Positions 7,277 through 11,802 of a DNA stretch of 11,802 nucleotides are shown here, piece after piece; the stretch's first letter is position 1, and every line of letters starts with the position of its first letter. The stretch is taken from the NCBI GenBank assembly GCA_003514205.1, contig DORQ01000030.1, forward strand, positions 1-11,802, given 5' to 3'. The translations under genes and the position numbers were made by a program. The stretch is from Acidimicrobiaceae bacterium (lineage in GTDB: Bacteria; Actinomycetota; Acidimicrobiia; Acidimicrobiales; Microtrichaceae). The notes beneath the pieces were generated by a model. The model saw only the letters and a program-made list of their open reading frames with translations, was not told the DNA's origin and searched no databases.

Positions 7277-7936
7277 TCAAAAGAGCCTGAGCACCGGTGA
7301 TTCAATCCCTCGGAGTTCGTCGTAATCGACCTCGACACACATGATGTCTCGGGAGGCAGCGAGGACCTTCGCCTGGGGCTTGATTGACTGCGCGACGAAG
7401 ATCCCTCGCAGGGGTCGAAGCGTCGGATCTCGGTCCAGTCGTTCGAGGTATCGAGTCAATTGCTCAACACCGTCGATGTCTCCGCGTCGCTTGACTTCGA
7501 TGGCCACGGCACCACCATCAGCATCTCGACACATGAGGTCCACCGGACCGATGTCTGTTGGAAACTCGCGGCGGACCAGGGTGAGACCTTGGGCAATTGC
7601 ATCGGTGTTTTCGGCGAGCAGCACCTGAAGGTGGGCCTCGACTCCGTCCTTTTGGAGACCAGGATCCACGCCGAACTCCCACGCACTATCGCTCAGTATC
7701 TCCTCAAATGTGATGGTCAGGGTCTCGCCCTTGGGGTTGGTGACCACCCACTCGTTCTCGCGCTCGGAGACCCGGTTGGGTGCATTCATCCAATTGAGTG
7801 GCTTATAGGCACCCCCGTCTGCGTGAATCGCGATACAGCCATCTGCCTTCACCATCACGAGCCGGAGCGCCATTGGTAGGTGGGCCGTGAGTCGTCCTGC
7901 GTAGTCGACCTGGCAGTGCGCAATGACCACTCTCAT
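7277..7936 (-). CDS. nucS: Mismatch-specific endonuclease NucS/EndoMS
   Basis: Protein of 219 aa, the usual NucS length. NucS cuts both strands at mismatches and replaces MutS/MutL repair in most actinobacteria and some archaea. The N-terminal DNA-binding and dimerisation domain opens with [20 protein letters not shown] and includes AYKPLNWM (43-50). The C-terminal PD-(D/E)XK nuclease shows PVDL with Asp133, and IEVKR with Glu147 and Lys149, all intact. The tail LRLF (216-219) resembles the sliding-clamp-binding end reported for actinobacterial NucS. The start at 7936 matches the family N-terminus and has GGAG at 7945-7948. It overlaps the tetR TGA as ATGA; the open frame continues upstream to 8230 only as a shadow of tetR. 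Coupling to a TetR gene is unusual. Confidence 0.95.
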   Translation of the reverse strand: MRVVIAHCQVDYAGRLTAHLPMALRLVMVKADGCIAIHADGGAYKPLNWMNAPNRVSERENEWVVTNPKGETLTITFEEILSDSAWEFGVDPGLQKDGVEAHLQVLLAENTDAIAQGLTLVRREFPTDIGPVDLMCRDADGGAVAIEVKRRGDIDGVEQLTRYLERLDRDPTLRPLRGIFVAQSIKPQAKVLAASRDIMCVEVDYDELRGIESPVLRLF

Positions 7937-8643
7937 TCGGAAGGCTCCAGAGATTGCTCGGTGTCGGTATCTTGCATGTACAGCAGCGTGTGAGGATGAA
8001 TTGGTGCCCTCAGCATTGCTGCCATCATGCTGATGAGATCCTCCACTTGCGCCTCCAGGCGACCTGGGGTCGTCCGACGTTGATTCACGATGTCGACAAG
8101 GCAGCCGAACATGAAGTTCGAGAGTTGGCGCATTCTCAACGCCAACAATCGAAATGGGATGTCGCCGATGTGTCGCGCCATGACCTCGCCCAGTCTGAGC
8201 GTGGGTAGTTGCGGGTTGGCGGCCATCCATGAGTGAATCGACAAGGAGGGGTTGGAGTACACCTGGGCCATAATCCGAATGTAATACTCGCCAGATTTGC
8301 CCTCATGAAGTTCCTCTGCGGTTGGCCAGACCAGCGCTGAGGTTGCCTCGCGAATCCCCATCTCCCCAAGATCGCCGGAGGACTCGATGATGACGAGGCG
8401 CTTGGCTTCAATTCGCGTTCGATGCTGTTCGAGTATCGCCGCGAGGAGTCCATCGCGAGATTGGAAGTGATAGTGGACTGCCGATTTGTTTCGTTGATGC
8501 GAGGCCTTGTTGATCTCGCTCAGTGAGACCGCTTCTATGCCGCGCTCGGCGAAGAGTCGTTCCGCCGAAGCGATGAGTGTCGCTCTGGTTCGAACAGTGT
8601 CCGATCGGAGTTCTTTGTCAGATGAGTGCTGAGGATTCGGCAT
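7933..8643 (-). CDS. TetR/AcrR family transcriptional regulator
   Basis: Protein of 236 aa. The N-terminal TetR DNA-binding domain (about 15-70) has the helix around [19 protein letters not shown] followed by the helix-turn-helix [15 protein letters not shown] (44-60) and [11 protein letters not shown]. The C-terminal region is helical and should hold a ligand pocket and dimer face; I do not recognise its subfamily. The start ATG at 8643 is preferred because the hairpin and palindrome upstream then lie outside the gene. A GTG at 8712 would add 23 residues of non-conserved sequence and begin 15 bp after the typA stop; neither start has a strong Shine-Dalgarno. Its TGA shares ATGA with the nucS start, so the two are probably co-translated. 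The effector is unknown. Confidence 0.9.
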   Translation of the reverse strand: MPNPQHSSDKELRSDTVRTRATLIASAERLFAERGIEAVSLSEINKASHQRNKSAVHYHFQSRDGLLAAILEQHRTRIEAKRLVIIESSGDLGEMGIREATSALVWPTAEELHEGKSGEYYIRIMAQVYSNPSLSIHSWMAANPQLPTLRLGEVMARHIGDIPFRLLALRMRQLSNFMFGCLVDIVNQRRTTPGRLEAQVEDLISMMAAMLRAPIHPHTLLYMQDTDTEQSLEPSE

Positions 8644-8651
8644 GGAATCGC

Positions 8652-8661
8652 GCCGATCGGC
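8652..8661. promoter_or_regulatory. 10-bp perfect palindrome just upstream of tetR
   Basis: GCCGATCGGC is a perfect palindrome ending 8 bp before the proposed tetR start codon. TetR repressors often control themselves through palindromes in this position, so it is a candidate operator half or core. The length is short and no second copy was noticed. Confidence 0.35.
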
Positions 8662-8678
8662 CTTTCGAACGGGTCGGT

Positions 8679-8700
8679 GGCAGCGGGAGTAGCCGCTGCC
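8679..8700. terminator. GC-rich perfect hairpin between typA and tetR (terminator or operator)
   Basis: GGCAGCGG and CCGCTGCC are perfect 8-bp arms around a 6-nt loop (8687-8692), lying 27 bp downstream of the typA stop and 35 bp upstream of the tetR start. As RNA it would be a stable hairpin suited to ending or attenuating the typA transcript. It lacks a U-run, as do many proposed actinobacterial terminators. It could instead be a repressor-binding inverted repeat for tetR. Confidence 0.5.
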
Positions 8701-8727
8701 CGGCAACGACACTAGCCCTGTGCGGAA

Positions 8728-10599
8728 CTATCCACGTGCGTTCTTGAGTGCCTTGGTGATCCGGGCACGATCGGTAGCGTTCAGCTCCACCTTGCGAAGA
8801 CGTACGAAGTTGGGAGTCACCTCAACGCATTCGTCTTGTTCGATGAACTCGAGCGCCTGCTCAAGGGAGAGAACTCGGGGTGGAACCAACGGAACGGTGT
8901 GATCTGAGGAGGAGGTGCGCATGTTGGTGAGCTTCTTCTCACGGCAGATGTTGACGTCCATATCCTCGCCACGGGAATTCTCGCCGACGATCATTCCTTC
9001 ATACACCTCAGTGCCTGGTGGCACGAAGAGCGTTGCGCGTTCTTGGATCGACGTGATTGCGTAGGCAGTGGTTGGGCCCTTGCGGTCGGACACGATGCTG
9101 CCACGCTCTCGTGACTTCATCTCGCCGGCCCAGGGCTCGTACTTCTCAAACACATGGTGCATGATGCCAGTGCCACGAGTTTCAGTCATGAACTCTGTTC
9201 GGAATCCAATGAGTCCCCGCGCCGGAACGGCGTAGTCCATGCGTACCCAGCCGGTGCCGTGGTTCACCATGTTTTCAAGTCGACCTTTGCGAGGCGCCAC
9301 GAGCGAGGTGACTGCACCAAGGTGCTCCTCGGGAACATCGATGGACAGGCGCTCTACCGGCTCGTGCTTCACCCCATCAATTTCCTTGATGACCACCTGT
9401 GGCTTGCCGATGGTGAGTTCAAATCCATCCCGCCGCATCATCTCGATGAGGATTGCGAGCTGCAGCTCGCCACGGGCCTGGACTTCCCAGGCGTCGGGTC
9501 GGTCGGTGGGGAGCACTCGAATGGAGACGTTGCCAACGAGTTCCTGATCGAGGCGCGTCTTCACCTGACGAGCCGTGAGTTTCGAGCCGTCCTGGCCGTT
9601 GAGCGGGGCAGTGTTGATCCCAATGGTCATCGAGAGTGAGGGCTCATCCACCGTGAGCACCGGAAGTGCAACAGGGTTCTCAGGGTCGGCGAGCGTCTCG
9701 CCGATGGTGATCTCGGAGAGGCCGGCCACGGCGACAATTTCACCCGCGCCAGCCGATTCGACCTCGCGGCGCTCGTGACTGTCAGTCATAAAGATCACGC
9801 CGACCTTGGCTCGTTCCACGGTGCCGTCTGCCTTGCACCACGCAACCTGCTGGTTTCGGTTGATTGTGCCATTCACCACTCGACACAGGGCCAAACGACC
9901 GACATAGGGGTCGGCATCAAGGCTGGTGACGAGCGCTTGGAGCGGAAGCTGAACATTGGCAGTGGGTGCTGGAACTTTCTCGCACAGCAGCCGGAACAGT
10001 GGCTGGAGATCGGTGCCTTCGACGTCGAGGTCGAGTGTGGAGGTGCCAGCCCGAGCCGAGCAGTAGATGATCGGAAACTCGATCTGATGATCGTGTGCAT
10101 CAAGATCGAGGAAGAGTTCATAGACCTCATCCACGACCTCGGCGATGCGAGCGTCCGCTCGATCGATCTTGTTGATCACCAAGATCACTGGAAGGTCGAG
10201 TGCGAGCGCCTTTCGGAGCACGAACCGAGTTTGCGGCAACGGACCCTCAGATGCGTCCACCAACAACACGACGCCATCGACCATCGCGAGCGCCCGTTCT
10301 ACCTCGCCGCCGAAGTCGGCGTGACCAGGAGTGTCGACGATATTGATCTTGATGGTCTCGCCCTCGGGGCTTGTCCACTTCACCGCGGTGTTCTTCGCCG
10401 AGATGGTGATGCCCTTCTCACGCTCAAGGTCCATGGAGTCCATGATCCGGTCGACGACCTCGGCTCCTTCACGAAACGCGCCCGATTGGCGCAGCATCGC
10501 GTCGACGAGGGTGGTCTTGCCATGGTCAACGTGAGCGATAATCGCGACGTTGCGGATGAGGGGATTCGTGACGCGGTCGATTGTTGCGGACGCGCTCAT
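8728..10599 (-). CDS. typA: Ribosome-associated translational GTPase TypA/BipA
   Basis: Protein of 623 aa, within the usual TypA/BipA range. This GTPase of the EF-G family binds the 70S ribosome and aids 50S assembly and growth under cold and other stress. G-domain motifs are intact: G1 AHVDHGKT (22-29), G2 EKGITI (61-66), G3 DTPGH (89-93), G4 NKID (143-146). EF-G-like domains follow, and the TypA-specific C-terminal domain includes [17 protein letters not shown] and the region with [15 protein letters not shown]. The start at 10599 aligns with the family N-terminus and has GGAG at 10605-10608; the open frame extends to 10947 but that part overlaps the neighbouring gene and intergenic sequence. 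It is probably transcribed alone, given the hairpins on both sides. Confidence 0.97.
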   Translation of the reverse strand: MSASATIDRVTNPLIRNVAIIAHVDHGKTTLVDAMLRQSGAFREGAEVVDRIMDSMDLEREKGITISAKNTAVKWTSPEGETIKINIVDTPGHADFGGEVERALAMVDGVVLLVDASEGPLPQTRFVLRKALALDLPVILVINKIDRADARIAEVVDEVYELFLDLDAHDHQIEFPIIYCSARAGTSTLDLDVEGTDLQPLFRLLCEKVPAPTANVQLPLQALVTSLDADPYVGRLALCRVVNGTINRNQQVAWCKADGTVERAKVGVIFMTDSHERREVESAGAGEIVAVAGLSEITIGETLADPENPVALPVLTVDEPSLSMTIGINTAPLNGQDGSKLTARQVKTRLDQELVGNVSIRVLPTDRPDAWEVQARGELQLAILIEMMRRDGFELTIGKPQVVIKEIDGVKHEPVERLSIDVPEEHLGAVTSLVAPRKGRLENMVNHGTGWVRMDYAVPARGLIGFRTEFMTETRGTGIMHHVFEKYEPWAGEMKSRERGSIVSDRKGPTTAYAITSIQERATLFVPPGTEVYEGMIVGENSRGEDMDVNICREKKLTNMRTSSSDHTVPLVPPRVLSLEQALEFIEQDECVEVTPNFVRLRKVELNATDRARITKALKNARG

Positions 10600-10615
10600 A
10601 ACAACTCCAAATTGC

Positions 10616-10648
10616 AGGGGGTCCACCAGTCTGGCTGATGAACCCCCT
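10616..10648. promoter_or_regulatory. Hairpin in the typA leader
   Basis: AGGGGGT (10616-10622) pairs with ACCCCCT (10642-10648), a perfect 7-bp stem. A smaller CCAG-T-CTGG hairpin (10627-10635) sits inside its loop. On the minus strand it ends 7 nt before the typA Shine-Dalgarno site. It could end the transcript of the upstream membrane-protein gene (no U-run) or act as a leader structure modulating typA translation. Confidence 0.4.
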
Positions 10649-10703
10649 ATTCGCGCGAATCGTGGCGAAGAGAATTTGCTACCTGCGTCTGAGATTGTGA
10701 GCG

Positions 10704-11093
10704 CTAGGCGCCCAATTGCGGAGGAGGTGGCCCCTGGTAGTGGGCAGATCCGAAGCCGATCAACGGGTGAATGAGCCCATGGATGAAGGTCTTCCCGAAG
10801 AGCTTTCCAAGATCGGAAGCAAGGAAGAAGATCATCACAAAGCTGACACACGGCACAATCGAGAGAATCGTGAACAACACTGCTTGATCGGGGCGAGATC
10901 GCTGGAAGATTCGATAGATATTGAGGATCGGGACGATTCCCATCCAACCCGGATCACCCATCTTGACGGAGATTCTCCAGAAGGAAACTACGAAGACTGC
11001 AAGCACAGCGAAGTAGACGAGGAAGAAGAGGAGTCCTATCCCTGCCCCCGCTGCGCCAGCAGCATCGTTGGATTGAAGTAGTGGAAAGATCAT
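10704..11093 (-). CDS. Small membrane protein, DUF5684-like
   Basis: Protein of 129 aa with hydrophobic segments at about 17-38 and 70-92 and a shorter one near 103-113. Between the first two lies GDPGWMGIVPILNIY (46-60), and near the end GFGSAHYQGP (113-122). This pattern of a PGW..IPI.N.Y loop, a helix ending in DLGKLFGK and a GFG.A.Y.GP tail is that of DUF5684, a family of unknown function often found as small inner-membrane proteins. The start ATG at 11093 has AAAGGA at 11100-11105; an in-frame TTG at 11108 is rejected. It is 104 bp upstream of typA on the same strand, with a hairpin in between, so shared transcription is possible but not clear. Confidence 0.8.
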   Translation of the reverse strand: MIFPLLQSNDAAGAAGAGIGLLFFLVYFAVLAVFVVSFWRISVKMGDPGWMGIVPILNIYRIFQRSRPDQAVLFTILSIVPCVSFVMIFFLASDLGKLFGKTFIHGLIHPLIGFGSAHYQGPPPPQLGA

Positions 11094-11244
11094 GGCGGGT
11101 CCTTTCAACGGTGTAGGGAGAATTCTACGGACAACTCCCCAGTTTCGGGAGGGACCATATCAATTGGTTGCAATTATTTTCTTCGCACGTCAGGATTCAT
11201 ATCTCGGATCACGTGGTTCGAATCTGACTGGAAGTTGTTGCTGT
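11094..11244. promoter_or_regulatory. Divergent intergenic region between the DUF5684-like gene and the lipoprotein gene
   Basis: It holds the AAAGGA ribosome site for the minus-strand gene and GGAAG (11230-11234) for the plus-strand gene. The centre (about 11155-11185) is AT-rich with CAATTGGTTGCAATT and is the likeliest promoter zone, but I could not fix a -35/-10 pair. GGGAG (11116-11120), CTCCC (11135-11139) and GGGAG (11147-11151) could form two mutually exclusive short hairpins. Confidence 0.45.
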
Positions 11245-11802
11245 ATGAATATGAAACGGGCGTGCATTGGCCTTGTGGTGGTGCTCGGAGCGGTTGGTTT
11301 GTCCGCTTGTGAAGACCCAGGCACTTTTCCAGTGCGCAAGTCGGGCGCCAAATGCAGTCCTGTCGGGGCATTCGGGCGTGATTCGACCTACGTTCTGCAG
11401 TGCAAGGAGAACAAGCGTTGGAAGCGAATCATGCCGATTGACCAGGCTCGCGGGTTGATCGCGGCGTTCGCTGCCCAACAAGCTGCAGCGGCAACTCCAA
11501 CTCCACCCCCACCGCCCGCACCTGCCCCGCCCTTGTCCTCCTTTGGGGCGGGCTCGTTCCCCGTTGGTCCAGGCTCCGACCAACTCCCGGTCGGTCGCTA
11601 TATGACGACCGCCAACTCAGGTCGATGCGCAATCTCGGTTCGTGATGCTGGCAACGTGGAGCTTGGTTTCCAACGCAGCTTCGCGGGTCTCATGTTCGTT
11701 GACATCGAATCGTCGGCACGACGCGTAGAAGCGGCCGGACCATGTGTGTGGTCGCTGGCCTCGCCAGCCGCACAGCCCTATGCCTTTACGGGAATGGCGC
11801 GA
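11245..11802 (+). CDS. Cysteine-paired secreted lipoprotein, partial (runs past the window end)
   Basis: Open for 186 codons to the window edge without a stop, so the C-terminus is missing. The N-terminus MNMKRACIGLVVVLGAVGLS followed by AC is a lipoprotein signal peptide with lipobox LSAC and lipidated Cys22. A small domain follows with Cys37 and Cys53 (KCSPVG....YVLQCKENKRWKRI), then an Ala/Pro-rich linker (about 76-96). A second segment has LPVGRYMTT (114-122), Cys128 and Cys167-Val-Trp, resembling small actinobacterial extracellular domains of the form GxY..C...C.W. I do not recognise a named family. The start could be ATG at 11245 or 11251; 11245 is 10 nt from GGAAG. Probably tethered outside the membrane; function unknown. 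Confidence 0.78.
   Translation, partial: MNMKRACIGLVVVLGAVGLSACEDPGTFPVRKSGAKCSPVGAFGRDSTYVLQCKENKRWKRIMPIDQARGLIAAFAAQQAAAATPTPPPPPAPAPPLSSFGAGSFPVGPGSDQLPVGRYMTTANSGRCAISVRDAGNVELGFQRSFAGLMFVDIESSARRVEAAGPCVWSLASPAAQPYAFTGMAR

Noticed and set aside
7937..8230. In-frame upstream extension of nucS
   Set aside because: The added residues are His/Arg/Ser/Gly-rich, unlike any NucS, and lie wholly within tetR; the family start and ribosome site are at 7936.
9775..10638. Long plus-strand open frame (287 codons) opposite typA
   Set aside because: Antisense shadow of the highly conserved GTPase domain; no family resemblance.
10600..10947. In-frame upstream extension of typA
   Set aside because: It overlaps the DUF5684-like gene, lacks TypA similarity, and the family start with GGAG is at 10599.

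Overview
The window looks like chromosomal DNA of a high-to-moderate GC actinobacterium, most likely of the class Acidimicrobiia or a relative. Pointers are a NucS mismatch endonuclease, a WS/DGAT acyltransferase, a MenJ-like isoprenoid reductase, a CNB-GNAT (Pat-type) acetyltransferase, a VanW/YoaR-type envelope protein whose motif reads GGGVSQ rather than GGGxCQ, and a DUF3445 haem N-demethylase-like protein. This placement is inferred from gene content only. I see no rRNA, tRNA, transposase, integrase, phage gene or CRISPR array.

Layout. (1) 47-5394, minus strand, read right to left: a membrane-anchored VanW-type protein, then after 58 bp a WS/DGAT, then after 29 bp a geranylgeranyl/menaquinone reductase-type flavoprotein, whose stop codon shares one base (TGATG) with the start of a CNB-GNAT acetyltransferase. 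The last three are very probably one transcript. (2) 5481-7257, plus strand: a double-hotdog MaoC-type (R)-hydratase overlapping by 8 bp a DUF3445 protein. (3) 7277-10599, minus strand: typA, then a TetR regulator whose stop overlaps the start of nucS (ATGA). A GC-rich perfect inverted repeat and a 10-bp palindrome separate typA from tetR. (4) 10704-11093, minus strand: a small DUF5684-like membrane protein. (5) 11245 to the window end, plus strand: a lipoprotein cut off by the window edge.

How the genes may work together. The left cluster joins neutral-lipid synthesis (WS/DGAT), an isoprenoid or lipid double-bond reductase and a lysine acetyltransferase of the family that in mycobacteria acts on acyl-CoA synthetases. 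That suggests lipid and quinone metabolism with post-translational control, but this is inference. The acetyltransferase's nucleotide-binding domain carries Ile where the cyclic-nucleotide phosphate-binding Arg is expected, so its control may differ from that of mycobacterial Pat. The tetR-nucS overlap would place a ligand-responsive repressor in the same transcript as the main actinobacterial mismatch-repair nuclease.

No clearly new multi-gene system is visible. The best leads are the tetR-nucS pair, the altered cyclic-nucleotide site, and the MaoC-DUF3445 pair.
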